Origin: Mesorhizobium loti
Lineage (GTDB): Bacteria; Pseudomonadota; Alphaproteobacteria; Rhizobiales; Rhizobiaceae
Assembly: GCA_014189435.1 (NCBI GenBank)
Contig: CP050293.1
Span: 5,771,001-5,835,000, forward strand
Reading direction: 5' to 3'
Length of the DNA stretch: 64,000 nucleotides
Positions 28,750-38,457 of the stretch are shown piece by piece (within the stretch, counting starts at the first letter, position 1; the number at the start of each line of letters is the position of its first letter). The position numbers and the translations under genes were made by a program. The notes under the pieces are model-generated. The model was not told where the DNA came from and searched no databases. It saw only the letters and a program-made list of their open reading frames with translations.

Positions 28750-31700
28750 GCCTCCCCTCCCTCGTCACCGGCATCGCCGCCCGCCGACCATTCGAGCACG
28801 CGGGCGAGATGGTCGTAGTCGCCATCGGTCTCGCCTTCGCGAAACGGCAGCGCGCGCGACAGATATCCGGTCGCCGGGTCGGCATAGTGGATCAGAAGCT
28901 TTTCCAGCCGCGCCCAGGCCTCTTCGGCAAGATCGGTCGCGGTTCGCGGCTGGCGGTTGTGTTCGAGGATGGATTCCTCGAACACCTCGCCATTCGGCTT
29001 CAAGCGCACAAAAGCCAGCTGCGACGGTTCCCGCGCGCCCAGATCCTTGAAGGCGCCACGCCTGAGCAGCGCACCCTCCAGCGCCAGTTGCGGCGCCAGC
29101 AGCGTGTGCGCCTGCGCCTTGGACGGCGAGGAGCCCGTCTTGTAATCCAGTATGTCGGCCATGCCGCCGGCCAGCAGGTCGACCCGGTCGGCGTAGCCGG
29201 ACAGCGTCACGCCGGATTGGCCGACGACGGTCTTGCCGGCGCGCTCCTCGGCATGCCGGCGGATCACCGCGTCGGCGCGCGTGCGCTCCCACTCGATGAT
29301 GTTGGCGGCGAGTTTTTCGAAACGCGGCCACCACACCGCCTCGACATCGGTCGGAAGTGAAGCTTCGGCAAAACAGGCGCGACCAGCGGCGATAAGGCCG
29401 GCAAGCGCATCGAGTGCACGTGGATCGGCGATACGTGCCGAAAACAGGTGCAGGATGGCGTGAAACAGCGTGCCGCGCTCGGCGGCTCCGGGATCGCGAA
29501 TAACCGGATCGAGCGGCATCAGACCAAGGATCCGTCTGGCATAGACGGCGTAGGGATCCCGGCGCAGGGTCTCGATCTCGGTGACCGAGAAATGGCTCGG
29601 CCGGACGGACAGCGGCGGTTTCGGCTGCGGTCGCGGCGCGAAATCCTGTCTTGGCCCGGTATCCAGCGCACGTGCCCAGGCGAGCAATTCGTCGCCGCGC
29701 CGGCGCAGCGCCGCCGCGTGGTCGTTGCCGATGAAGGTGAGCAGCCGCTGCAGCCAGCGTGACGGCACGGCGGGGGCGTCGCCGGCGCGTGCCGAGCGGG
29801 CCAGCACCACCTTCCTGGCGCCCATCGCCATCTGGAAATCATGCGCGGCAAGGCCGATACGCCGCTCGGGCGGCTCGAGGTCGATGCCGGTCTTCATCAG
29901 CCGCGACATGAAGCGGTCGCTCTCGGGCTTGCGTGGCCATACGCCCTCGTTGAGCCCCCCGATGACCAGCGTATCGACCGTCTGCAACCGCGCTTCCAGC
30001 GCGCCCCAGATGGCGATGTTCCGGTCGGTACCTTGCCCCGGCTTGACCGTTTCGGCCGCGATCAGCGCCGCCATGACGTCGGGCCACTCGCTCGCCGCGA
30101 ACGACAAGGGCGCCGAAGCCGCGACCAGTCCGCGCAGCAATTCGGCAAGCTTTTCCCCGGCGTCACCGGCATAGAGTTCGCCAAGGCCGCCATCCGCCGT
30201 GCGGCCGAGATTTTCGAACGCGACGACGCTGGCCCCGACCAGCGCGGCAAGGTCGGCGTCCGCCTGGCCACGGAAAGCCGCGAGCGGCGCCAGCGCTTGC
30301 TTGAGACGTTCTAGCGAATTCCGCGCGTTTTCGATGGAGCGCATGCTCAACCGGGAAAACCAGAAGGGCGGCCGGCTGCCGCTGCCGAGACCGGTGAGGC
30401 GGGCCTCGAACAGTTCCGGCAGCGAAACGATGTCGGGGCGGCCTGTGCCGCCGCGCAGCGCCACCAGTTCGACCAGTTCCGCCGCGTGGCGCATATCAGC
30501 CCGTTCGAGACCGAGGCCAAGCAGCGGATGCTTGAGCAGCGACAGCAGGCCAACCGGATCGCCTGGCCGGAACACCGCTTCGAGCGCCAGGCTAAGCAGG
30601 CTGGCCGCCGGGGTGTTGGCGAGCGGCGTGCCACCGGAGTCGTCGGCGACGACGCCGAAGCGCTGGAGCTCGATCGAGACGCGCCGCGCCAGTGCGCGGT
30701 CGCCGGTGACGAGAGCCGCCCTTTGGCCGGGTTGCTCGACCGCGCGCTTGAGCGCGACGGCGATGGCAACGGCTTCATCGCGTTCACTGGCAGCTTCGAG
30801 CAAGGTCACCTCGGCGAAGGCGTCGGCAATGTCGGATGCCAGGAAACCGGCACGTGTCTCGGCCCAGAGTTCGGTGGTTTCGGCCGGCCGTAGTGCTTCG
30901 CCGACAAGGGCGGCGCGAAGCGCCAGTTGCGGTTCGCCGGCGCCGATCTCCTCAACATCGCCGCGCAGCACGCCGATCTTGCCGATCAGCCTGGCGAGGC
31001 CATATTGCGGGTGGCCGAGCACGGCCGGACGTGCCCCGGGCGCGGCGATTGCCTGGAACGACGCTTCGTCCAGCGTCCGGTCGAGGCCGGGCAGCACGAT
31101 GGCGCCGCCGGGCAACCGCGCGATCGCGGCAAGCAGTTCGGCCGTGGCAGGGATCGAGCCGGTCGAGCCCGCGGCGATGACCGGCCCGGCGGGCGGATTG
31201 CGCTGCAGCCGCGCCGCCTCGGCGCGGATCAGCGCGCTGCGATGCGCGGCGGGATTGGAGCGGTCGCTCTCTTCAAGGAATTTCGGCCAGGCGTCGGTGA
31301 CGATACCCAGGAATTCGAGCGTCACCTGCCACCAGCCGGCAAGGTTGCCGGTCACCAGACCGGTGAGCTTGGCCCAGTCCGTGCCTTCCGTTTCGATCTC
31401 GTCCATCAGCCGGGCGAGATCGCGCGCCAGCCAGATCGCGTCGGCGGTGGAGGCCGGGATGACGATCTCCTCAGCAAAAAGGGCGGCGACATGTGCCGGG
31501 AGCCGGCGTTTCCAGGCGCGCACCAGCGGCGTCAGCAGCAACAGGCGTTCGATCGCCGCGATCGGCGGCGCGAGATCGATGGCCGCCGATACCTCGGTCT
31601 CGAACGCGGCCTCATCCTCATCGAACTCGCCGAGCGGCCGGACGACCGGCAGGATCGCCGACCCGCCGCCGCCGCGCGCCGCCAGGCTGTCGACGAAGAC

Positions 31701-31880
31701 ACCCCGCAGAGCGCGCGCAGCACGGCGCGTCGGCACATAGATGGTGACATCGGCCAAAGCGAGCGGGTCGCCGTCGAAGCGAAAGCCCGGAACGAGGCGG
31801 CCGGCAAGCAGCGCCTCGGCAAGCGTCGGCAGAAACGGCGCTCCGGGGGGAATTGAGAAAACGCGGCTTGAGCCGCTCAT
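28746..31880 (-). CDS. addB: Double-strand break repair protein AddB (alphaproteobacterial type)
   Basis: A 1044-residue partner of AddA. The N-terminus (VFSIPPGAPFLPTLAEALL) lacks a clear Walker A motif, as is typical of the alphaproteobacterial type. The middle is an inactivated helicase-like fold (ALVTGDRALARRVSIELQRFG, DTLVIGGLNEGVWPRKPESDRF). The C-terminus has a RecB-family nuclease motif (ADILDYKTGSSPSKAQ). It overlaps murU upstream and addA downstream by 4 bp each. Confidence 0.95.
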   Translation of the reverse strand: MSGSSRVFSIPPGAPFLPTLAEALLAGRLVPGFRFDGDPLALADVTIYVPTRRAARALRGVFVDSLAARGGGGSAILPVVRPLGEFDEDEAAFETEVSAAIDLAPPIAAIERLLLLTPLVRAWKRRLPAHVAALFAEEIVIPASTADAIWLARDLARLMDEIETEGTDWAKLTGLVTGNLAGWWQVTLEFLGIVTDAWPKFLEESDRSNPAAHRSALIRAEAARLQRNPPAGPVIAAGSTGSIPATAELLAAIARLPGGAIVLPGLDRTLDEASFQAIAAPGARPAVLGHPQYGLARLIGKIGVLRGDVEEIGAGEPQLALRAALVGEALRPAETTELWAETRAGFLASDIADAFAEVTLLEAASERDEAVAIAVALKRAVEQPGQRAALVTGDRALARRVSIELQRFGVVADDSGGTPLANTPAASLLSLALEAVFRPGDPVGLLSLLKHPLLGLGLERADMRHAAELVELVALRGGTGRPDIVSLPELFEARLTGLGSGSRPPFWFSRLSMRSIENARNSLERLKQALAPLAAFRGQADADLAALVGASVVAFENLGRTADGGLGELYAGDAGEKLAELLRGLVAASAPLSFAASEWPDVMAALIAAETVKPGQGTDRNIAIWGALEARLQTVDTLVIGGLNEGVWPRKPESDRFMSRLMKTGIDLEPPERRIGLAAHDFQMAMGARKVVLARSARAGDAPAVPSRWLQRLLTFIGNDHAAALRRRGDELLAWARALDTGPRQDFAPRPQPKPPLSVRPSHFSVTEIETLRRDPYAVYARRILGLMPLDPVIRDPGAAERGTLFHAILHLFSARIADPRALDALAGLIAAGRACFAEASLPTDVEAVWWPRFEKLAANIIEWERTRADAVIRRHAEERAGKTVVGQSGVTLSGYADRVDLLAGGMADILDYKTGSSPSKAQAHTLLAPQLALEGALLRRGAFKDLGAREPSQLAFVRLKPNGEVFEESILEHNRQPRTATDLAEEAWARLEKLLIHYADPATGYLSRALPFREGETDGDYDHLARVLEWSAGGDAGDEGGEA

Positions 31881-32606
31881 TGCGACTCGGTCAGCGCGCC
31901 GGCGACCGCGGCTTCCGCGAGCGCAATGGCATCGGGCGTGCCGACGGTGATCCAGTGGCCATGCATCGGCATGCCGAACAGCCGCCCTGCGGCAATGGCC
32001 CTATCGAAATAGGCGTTGAGCGAGTGCGGCCCGGCCGGTGCACCCTTGAACAGGCGCGGATGGACGATCGCTGCCCCGGCATAGATCAGGCCCGCCGTAT
32101 CCCCCCTTTGAGCGCCGCAAGCCGCCATCCGGCGCCACCAGGAAATCGGTGCTGCCGCAGTGTCCGGTCGCCTGATGGAGATCCGCCAGCATCAGCAGAA
32201 TATCCATTTTCGCCGCGTCCCATGCAAGGGCGAGGCGGCCGAGATTGAGGGGACCGTCGTCGATCCAGAAAGTGTCGGCGTTGAGGATGTAGAAGGGTTG
32301 CTCGCCCAATTCCGGCAACGCCTTGACGATGCCGCCGGCGGAATCGAGCAATTGTTCGCTCTCATCGGAAATGACGATCCGTGGCGCGCGGCGGGCAGCG
32401 ACATGGGCGACGATCTGTTCGGGAAAATAATGGACGTTGACCACGGCCTTGGCGACACCGGCGGCGGCCAGGCTGTCCAGGCTCCAGTCGAGCAACGTCT
32501 TGCCGGCGATCTGGACCAGCGGCTTGGGAATGGTGTCGGTGATCGGCCGCATGCGTTTGCCGAGCCCGGCTGCGAGTACGATTGCCGTGTCCGGTCTTGC
32601 TGTCAC
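31877..32606 (-). CDS. murU: MurU-like sugar-1-phosphate nucleotidyltransferase (one-base frameshift)
   Basis: The N-terminal frame starts MTARPDTAIVLAAGLGKRMRPIT, with the LAAGxGxRMxP nucleotide-binding signature, KPLVQIAGKTLLDW and NADTFWIDDG. After LRRSKG the frame breaks at the six-C run (plus 32101-32106, G on the coding strand). Dropping one base continues to GDTAGLIYAGAAIVHPRLF and HWITVGTPDAIALAEAA, giving 242 residues. MurU makes UDP-MurNAc from MurNAc-1-phosphate in peptidoglycan recycling, and adjacency to AmgK supports that role. A general hexose nucleotidyltransferase is the alternative. Confidence 0.85.
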
Positions 32607-34113
32607 AGCGCTCGCTCCTCCAGCAAACCGTTGGCGTCGTAGAACTCGCGCAGGCTTGCCAACGCCGGATGAGACAAGGCCCGGCGCAGATAGTCGCGAA
32701 TGCGCGGCAGGTGTTTTAGATAATAGGGTTTGCCGTCGCGTTTTTCGAGGCGGACGAAGATGCCGAGGATCTTGGAGTTCCGCTGCGCCGCCATGATGGC
32801 GTAGGATTCCAGGAAGCTTGCTTCGTCGAAAGCACCGGCTGCGTGGCGCGCGGCGACATAGGCATCGAGCGTCTTTCTCTCGATCTCGGGCGACATCGTC
32901 ACGCGAGCGTCCATCGCGAGCGAGGCGACGTCATAGGCGGACGGGCCGATCAGCGCATCCTGGAAATCGACGATGCCCAATCGATCGTGGCCGGCGCGAT
33001 CGCCGCGCCAGATGATGTTGGGCGAATGGAAGTCGCGCAGCATCAGCGTGTACTCGCGGCCTTGCAGCCGATCGAGGAGCGCGTTCCATTGCTTGTGGTA
33101 ACCGGCGCGCAAGCTGTCGCTTGCCGGGCTGCCCGATATCGCCGGCACGTACCAGTCGACCAGCAGCTCGGCTTCGATCATCATGGCGTCGCGGTCGAAA
33201 GGCGGCACATCGTGGAAGCCGCCTTGCCCTGTTTCCAGGCGCTGCGGCCAGGTTCTGCCATGCATCATGGCCAGCAGCTCTGCCGCCGCCGCGTAGCGCT
33301 CGGCCAGCGGCTGGCCATCGCTGCCGAGGAACCCATCCGAACCAAGATGTTCGAGCAACAGGAAGCCCTGCTCCTGGTCCTCGGCATGGATTTCCGGAAC
33401 GCTGACGCCGCCAGCTTTCAAGGCGCGGTCGATGGCGACGAAGGCGGAGACCGACTGGGCGGTGTGCGCGATCTCGGCATAGGGCCTGCCGTCGCGAACC
33501 GGCGGGCCGAGCACCAGCCGTGGCGAGTTCATCAACACTTGCGGCTTCTGGTCCGGCAGCGAAACGATCTCATAGGAGCGGGCCGAAGCATCGCCGATGA
33601 AATGGCGGCGCTGCGCTTCCCCCAGCCTGCATCTTCGAGAAAGTCACGCATGGCCAGTGACCGTGCCGCCCGATCGAAGGCAGCGCCCTGCCCCGACAAT
33701 CTGGCCAACCGGCCGTCGCCATGCTGGACGAGTTCGATCAGGACCGTGGTTTTCGGCAGATAAGCCTGCGCCCGTTCCGGCCATTCGACCAAAGCGGCGC
33801 CTTGCGCCAGGGCTTCATCGAAGCCAAGCTCATCGAGCTCGGCCGCCGAGGACAGGCGGTAGAGATCGAAATGATGGACCGGAATGCGGGTGTCGTAGCT
33901 CTGCACCAGTGTGAAGGTAGGGCTCGGAACATCGAGGCCGGCATCGTCGGCCAAGGCCCTGATCAAGGCCCGTGCCAGCGTCGACTTGCCGGCGCCGAGA
34001 TCGCCCTTGAGGGCCAGCACATCACCCGGGCGCAGCGACAGCGCCAGATCTTCGCCCAGCCGTGCTGTCTGTGTCTCGTCGGCGAGTGAACGCTCCAGCA
34101 CCAATCCCGTCAT
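32603..34113 (-). CDS. tsaE: TsaE-AmgK fusion: tRNA t6A ATPase plus cell-wall sugar kinase (one-base frameshift)
   Basis: The N-terminal 150 residues are TsaE: P-loop LKGDLGAGKSTLARALIRAL, SPTFTLVQSY and HFDLYRL, the ATPase for t6A37 tRNA modification. After FLEDAGWG the frame breaks at the five-C run (33619-33623). Adding one base continues EAQRRHFIGDASARSYEIVSLP and on into an aminoglycoside-phosphotransferase fold with LMLRDFHSPNIIW (catalytic Asp) and LGIVDFQDALIGPSAYDVASL (metal Asp). The restored protein is 503 residues. The C-terminal domain resembles AmgK, the anomeric MurNAc/GlcNAc kinase. The fused form is known in Rhizobiales. Its stop overlaps murU by 4 bp. Confidence 0.87.
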
Positions 34114-34121
34114 CGAGCGCG

Positions 34122-36677
34122 CTACTCGGCCGCGGCGCGGATGCCCGGCATGTCGGGAAAGGTGCAGATGACGGTGGTGCCCTTGTCCTTGCCGGTTTCG
34201 ATGCGAACGCTGCCGCCATGCAGCTCGACAAAGCTCTTGACGATCGACAGGCCGAGACCGGCGCCGCGCCGGCGGCCGCCATTGGCGCGCGGCTCGAAGC
34301 GGCGGAACACCGAATCGAGCACGTCGGGCGGCATGCCGGGGCCGTCGTCATGAACCGAGAATTCCACCCCGTCCGCCAGATGGCGGCAAGAGAGCCGGAT
34401 GGTGCTGGCTTCCGGCGCGTAGTTGGCGGCGTTGCTGAGCAGATTGTAGAGGATCTGGCGGACGCGGATCTCGTCGCCGTGAAACGTCTTCGGTGCGGCA
34501 GCGGCGTCGACCTCGAGCCTGATCGAATGCTCTTCCAGCCGGTCGGCCACCAGTTCGGCCGCGGCCGCGATGGTGCGATCGACCTGCACCTCGGAAATGT
34601 CGAGCTGCATGATGCCGGCGTCCACCGTCGCCAGGTCGAGGATGTCGTTGACGATGGTGAGCAGGACCGAGGAGGACGAGCTGACATGCTCGACATATTC
34701 GCGCTGCTTCTGCGACAGCGGACCGGTCGTGGGCTGCGACAGCAATTCGGTGAAGCCGATGATGTTGGTCAGCGGCGAGCGCAATTCGTAGGAGACGTGC
34801 TGGACGAATTCGTTCTTGAGCTGATCGGATTTCTGCAGCGCCTCGTTCTTGTCCTTCAGCGCCCGTTCGACATTGACGCTGTCGGTGACGTCGACGAAGG
34901 TCATCATCACTTGCCCGTTGGGTAACGGGATGATGGCGTAGCTCAGCACATTGCCATTGTTGAGCTCGGTCTGGCCGTGGCGGTCGCGGCGCTCGTCGTC
35001 GAAGCCAGTGATGGCGGCAACAAAGCCGGGCCAAGGGCTGTCCGCCGCTTGCCGGTCGCAAAGGTCGCGGATCGTGGAAACGTGGACATTGGGCTTGGCG
35101 GCCTCGGTGCCCAACCCCCAGAGTTTGGCAAAAGCCGGGTTCGACAGCCGGAGCTTGCCATCGGAGCCGAACACCGCCACGCCTTCGGCAAGATTGTCGA
35201 GCGTCTCGCCCTGGACCCGCACCGCGGTATGGTAACGGCTCTCGAGGTCCATCTTCTCGGTCAGGTTCTCGAACACCCAGGTGACGCCGCCCTTGGGCTG
35301 CGGGTTGGCGACGACGCGGATGGTCTTGCCGTCCGGCAGATGCCACCAATGTTCCTGCGATTCGACGGCGCGATAGGCGCCGAGCAGGCCTTCCTTCCAG
35401 CGGCGCCATTCAGGTTGCTCGGCGATCTTGCCCTCGCTGCGCAGCCGGTCGAGCAGCAGCGCATTGTCGGGAGCGCTGTGCAGGAAGCCTGCGTCGAGAC
35501 CCCATAGTTTCTGAAAGGCCTGGTTGAAGAACCGCAGCTTCTCGTCGGTGTCGAAAATGGCGACCGCCGTGTTGAGCTGGTCGAGCGTGTCGGCGTGGCT
35601 CCTGACGGTCCGTTCGTATTCGCCGCGAACCGCCTCGATGGCGCTGGTGTCGCAAGCAAGGCCGGCCGAGCCATCGCTGCCGGCGAAATCGGTCACCGCA
35701 AACACACGGCGGTCACCTTCGATCACGGTGGAAAGCGACTGCTCGAAAACCGGATGCGTCTTGTGCTGGGCGGCGATTGCATCGCGTGCCTGGCCGCCGA
35801 GGAACTCTTTTGCCTCCCGAACCGCGGCTTCGGCATTTTCGGCTTCGACCCCATGGGCATAGGCCCGGTTGACCCACTTCAGCCGCCCATCCTCACTGCG
35901 AAGCCATGCCGGCATGTTCAGCGCGTCGAGCAGGCCGATCATCGTGTCATGGTCGGCGGCCAGCCGCTGGTTCTCGATCTTCAGCCTGGCCTGGCTGCGC
36001 TGCGTCTCCGAGAGCGAGACGAAACGCACCAGCACATGTGCCGCGCTCTTGCGGCCATGCACTTCGAGCGGCGCGCCGGCCTGCGATTCGATGACGAGGT
36101 CGAAGGGCTTCGCCTTTTCGCGCAATCCCGCAACGGCATGTTCAAGCGCTGCCGCCGAACGCGGCAGCAGCCAGCGGCCGAAAGCGAGGAAAGCGGCCCG
36201 GTCCTCCGGAGCGCCGCTTTCGACGGGCAACGTGCCGATGAGTTCGGGCTTCTTGTTTTCCGCGGCCCAGACAACCACGCGCTGGTCGCGCAGATTGAGC
36301 AGCGCCTCCGAGCGGCGGAGCGCCGCGTTGATGTCGGCGAGGCGGCTCCTGAGTTCGACATTCTCGGTCGAGGTGCGGGCCCTTTCGCGGATGAGAACGA
36401 TGGCCGACAGAAGTGCGGCACCCGTCACGCCGACAAACACGGCAAGCTGCATGACTTCGACGGCGCTCACCGACAATCCTGCGACGGCGGCAGCAGCGGT
36501 TTCGGCATGCGCGGCAGCACCAGCCAAGGGGCCGGCCAGCGCGGAGCTGGCAAGGAAGATCGACGCGCGGGCGCGCCATGACAGGCTTCCGCTTTGCAAA
36601 GCGGAGCCGGTGATCCCCGAATCGTCATGGCCGCCGGAAACGGCCCGTCCCGCTCTGTGCGGGTGTTGCCCCGGCAT
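34122..36677 (-). CDS. divL: DivL-type cell-cycle sensor pseudokinase
   Basis: About 851 residues from an ATG (MPGQHPHRAG) preceded by GGAGAGG. A membrane segment at VEVMQLAVFVGVTGAALLSAIVLIRE is followed by several PAS domains (for example around TLDQLNTAVAIFD and TLDNLAEGVAVFG). The dimerisation box reads QHVSYELRSPLTNI, with Tyr (codon 34788-34790) replacing the phospho-acceptor His. The ATPase domain keeps LLSNAANYAP, DDGPGMP and GAGLGLSIVKSF. The Tyr substitution is the hallmark of Caulobacter DivL, which binds DivK and modulates CckA and CtrA. It heads the operon with tsaE-amgK, murU, addB and addA, after ahcY. Confidence 0.88.
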   Translation of the reverse strand: MPGQHPHRAGRAVSGGHDDSGITGSALQSGSLSWRARASIFLASSALAGPLAGAAAHAETAAAAVAGLSVSAVEVMQLAVFVGVTGAALLSAIVLIRERARTSTENVELRSRLADINAALRRSEALLNLRDQRVVVWAAENKKPELIGTLPVESGAPEDRAAFLAFGRWLLPRSAAALEHAVAGLREKAKPFDLVIESQAGAPLEVHGRKSAAHVLVRFVSLSETQRSQARLKIENQRLAADHDTMIGLLDALNMPAWLRSEDGRLKWVNRAYAHGVEAENAEAAVREAKEFLGGQARDAIAAQHKTHPVFEQSLSTVIEGDRRVFAVTDFAGSDGSAGLACDTSAIEAVRGEYERTVRSHADTLDQLNTAVAIFDTDEKLRFFNQAFQKLWGLDAGFLHSAPDNALLLDRLRSEGKIAEQPEWRRWKEGLLGAYRAVESQEHWWHLPDGKTIRVVANPQPKGGVTWVFENLTEKMDLESRYHTAVRVQGETLDNLAEGVAVFGSDGKLRLSNPAFAKLWGLGTEAAKPNVHVSTIRDLCDRQAADSPWPGFVAAITGFDDERRDRHGQTELNNGNVLSYAIIPLPNGQVMMTFVDVTDSVNVERALKDKNEALQKSDQLKNEFVQHVSYELRSPLTNIIGFTELLSQPTTGPLSQKQREYVEHVSSSSSVLLTIVNDILDLATVDAGIMQLDISEVQVDRTIAAAAELVADRLEEHSIRLEVDAAAAPKTFHGDEIRVRQILYNLLSNAANYAPEASTIRLSCRHLADGVEFSVHDDGPGMPPDVLDSVFRRFEPRANGGRRRGAGLGLSIVKSFVELHGGSVRIETGKDKGTTVICTFPDMPGIRAAAE

Positions 36678-36811
36678 GTCTTGGTCCTCTCCGCCGCCTG
36701 AATGCAAGACCGCCCTGATGCGCACCTCTCTTGGGCCCCTCTCGGGATGGAAGCGTCGCGAATCACCTGACAATAACCCCTCGCCGAATCGCCGTGAAGG
36801 CGATTGCGCGC

Positions 36812-36846
36812 AAAAATAAAGCCGGGCGAAAAGTCAATCGCCCGGC
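36812..36846 (-). terminator. Rho-independent terminator of ahcY
   Basis: GCCGGGCGA (36821-36829) pairs with TCGCCCGGC (36838-36846). On the minus strand it is followed by TTTATTTTTG. It lies about 30 bp after the ahcY stop and separates it from divL. Confidence 0.88.
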
Positions 36847-36876
36847 CTCAATATCTGGTAGTAATTTTAGCTTTGG

Positions 36877-38277
36877 TTAATAGCGGTAGTGTTCCGGCTT
36901 GAACGGGCCCTGCGGCGTGACGCCGATATAAGCGGCCTGCTCACCGGACAATTCGGTCAGGCGGGCGCCGAGCTTGTCGAGATGCAGGCGCGCGACCTTT
37001 TCGTCGAGATGCTTGGGCAGGACATAGACCTGATTCTCGTACTGGCCGGGCTTGGTGTACAGCTCGATCTGGGCCAGCACCTGGTTGGTGAAGGATGCCG
37101 ACATGACGAAGCTCGGGTGGCCGGTGGCGTTGCCGAGATTGAGCAGCCGGCCTTCCGACAAGAGGATCATCCGCTTGCCGTCCGGGAAGGTGATCATGTC
37201 GACCTGCGGCTTGACGTTGGTCCATTTCAGGTTGCGCAGCGACGCCACCTGGATCTCGTTGTCGAAGTGGCCGATGTTGCCGACGATCACCATGTCCTTC
37301 ATCGAACGCATGTGGTCGAGGGTGACGACATCCTTGTTGCCGGTGGTGGTGATGACGATGTCGGCGGTGGGTGCCGCATCTTCCAGCGTGACGACTTCAA
37401 AGCCGTCCATCGCCGCCTGCAGGGCGCAGATCGGATCGACCTCGGTGACCTTGACGCGGGCGCCGGCGCCCTTGAGCGAGGCCGACGAGCCCTTGCCGAC
37501 GTCGCCATAGCCGCAGACGACCGCGACCTTGCCGGCCATCATCGTGTCGGTGCCACGGCGGATGCCGTCGACCAGCGATTCCTTGCAGCCATATTTGTTG
37601 TCGAACTTCGACTTGGTGACCGAGTCGTTGACGTTGATGGCGGGGAAGGGCAGCAGGCCCTTCTTCTGCAGCTGGTAGAGCCGGTTGACGCCGGTGGTCG
37701 TCTCTTCGGTGACGCCGCGGATCGCCGCCTTCTGCTTGGTGAAGAAGCCAGGCGAAGCCTTCAGGCGCTTCTTGACCTGGGCGTAGAAGTATTCCTCTTC
37801 CTCGCTCTGCGGGTTGGACAGCACGTCCTCGCCGGCCTCGGCGCGGGCGCCGATCAGGATGTACATGGTGGCGTCGCCACCGTCATCGAGGATCATGTTG
37901 GAGAGGCCGCCATCGGCCCACTGGAAGATCTTGTCGGTGTAGTCCCAATACTCCTCGAGCGACTCGCCCTTGACGGCGAACACCGGGATGCCGGCTTCGG
38001 CGATGGCCGCGGCCGCGTGATCCTGGGTCGAGAAGATGTTGCAGGAGGCCCAGCGGATATCGGCGCCGAGCGCCTTCAGCGTCTCGATCAGCACCGCTGT
38101 CTGGATGGTCATGTGCAGCGAGCCGGTGATGCGCGCGCCCTTGAGCGGCTTCTTGGAACCGAACTCCTCACGGCAGGCCATCAGGCCCGGCATTTCGGTT
38201 TCGGCGATATCGAGTTCCTTGCGGCCCCAGCCGGCAAGCGAGATGTCGGCGACCACATAGTCCTTGCTACCCGTCAT
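36877..38277 (-). CDS. ahcY: S-adenosylhomocysteine hydrolase
   Basis: A 466-residue NAD-dependent enzyme that splits SAH into homocysteine and adenosine, removing the inhibitor of methyltransferases. Landmarks: [31 protein letters not shown], the NAD motif [38 protein letters not shown] and the C-terminal KPEHYRY essential for tetramer function. The length includes the insertion typical of proteobacterial enzymes. An ATAAAGA-AA-TCTTTAT palindrome about 125 bp upstream may be its operator. Confidence 0.98.
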   Translation of the reverse strand: MTGSKDYVVADISLAGWGRKELDIAETEMPGLMACREEFGSKKPLKGARITGSLHMTIQTAVLIETLKALGADIRWASCNIFSTQDHAAAAIAEAGIPVFAVKGESLEEYWDYTDKIFQWADGGLSNMILDDGGDATMYILIGARAEAGEDVLSNPQSEEEEYFYAQVKKRLKASPGFFTKQKAAIRGVTEETTTGVNRLYQLQKKGLLPFPAINVNDSVTKSKFDNKYGCKESLVDGIRRGTDTMMAGKVAVVCGYGDVGKGSSASLKGAGARVKVTEVDPICALQAAMDGFEVVTLEDAAPTADIVITTTGNKDVVTLDHMRSMKDMVIVGNIGHFDNEIQVASLRNLKWTNVKPQVDMITFPDGKRMILLSEGRLLNLGNATGHPSFVMSASFTNQVLAQIELYTKPGQYENQVYVLPKHLDEKVARLHLDKLGARLTELSGEQAAYIGVTPQGPFKPEHYRY

Positions 38278-38401
38278 GGCAGTGCTCCGATGCGAATGTT
38301 GTGCTGCGAATTGGTTGCGGATGCGCCCGCGCCGGTCGGCGCGTCAAAGGGCGCGAATAGGCGGCCTGACTAGCAGATCGGCGCGAAGACGACAATGGGA
38401 T

Positions 38402-38417
38402 ATAAAGAAATCTTTAT
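38402..38417. promoter_or_regulatory. Palindromic operator candidate upstream of ahcY (SahR-like)
   Basis: ATAAAGA-AA-TCTTTAT is a perfect inverted repeat with 7-bp arms, in an AT-rich island in the 180-bp gap between HPr and ahcY. ArsR-family SahR regulators are known to control SAM/SAH-cycle genes, including ahcY, in proteobacteria through AT-rich palindromes. The link to SahR is inferred from position and form only. Confidence 0.5.
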
Positions 38418-38420
38418 CCC

Positions 38421-38441
38421 TGCATGTCTCTTGGACATGCA
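38421..38441. other. Perfect hairpin downstream of HPr gene
   Basis: TGCATGTC-TCTTG-GACATGCA is a perfect 8-bp inverted repeat, 17 bp past the HPr stop. There is no clear T tract on the minus strand. It may stabilise the 3' end of the PTS transcript or be a protein-binding site next to the AT-rich palindrome. Confidence 0.45.
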
Positions 38442-38457
38442 TTGGCGGTGTAGCCGA

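Noticed and set aside
25723..28818. 1031-codon open frame on the plus strand opposite addA
   Set aside because: It is antisense to a clear helicase gene. Its residue content is that of a GC-rich complementary frame (rich in Gln, Arg, Gly, His), with no domain motif.
32603..33538. Aminoglycoside resistance phosphotransferase
   Set aside because: The fold is shared, but the fusion to TsaE and the adjacent murU point to the AmgK cell-wall sugar kinase.
38278..38457. SAH or SAM-II riboswitch upstream of ahcY
   Set aside because: I could not find the expected pseudoknot or conserved core. The palindromes fit protein operators better. A covariance-model search would settle it.
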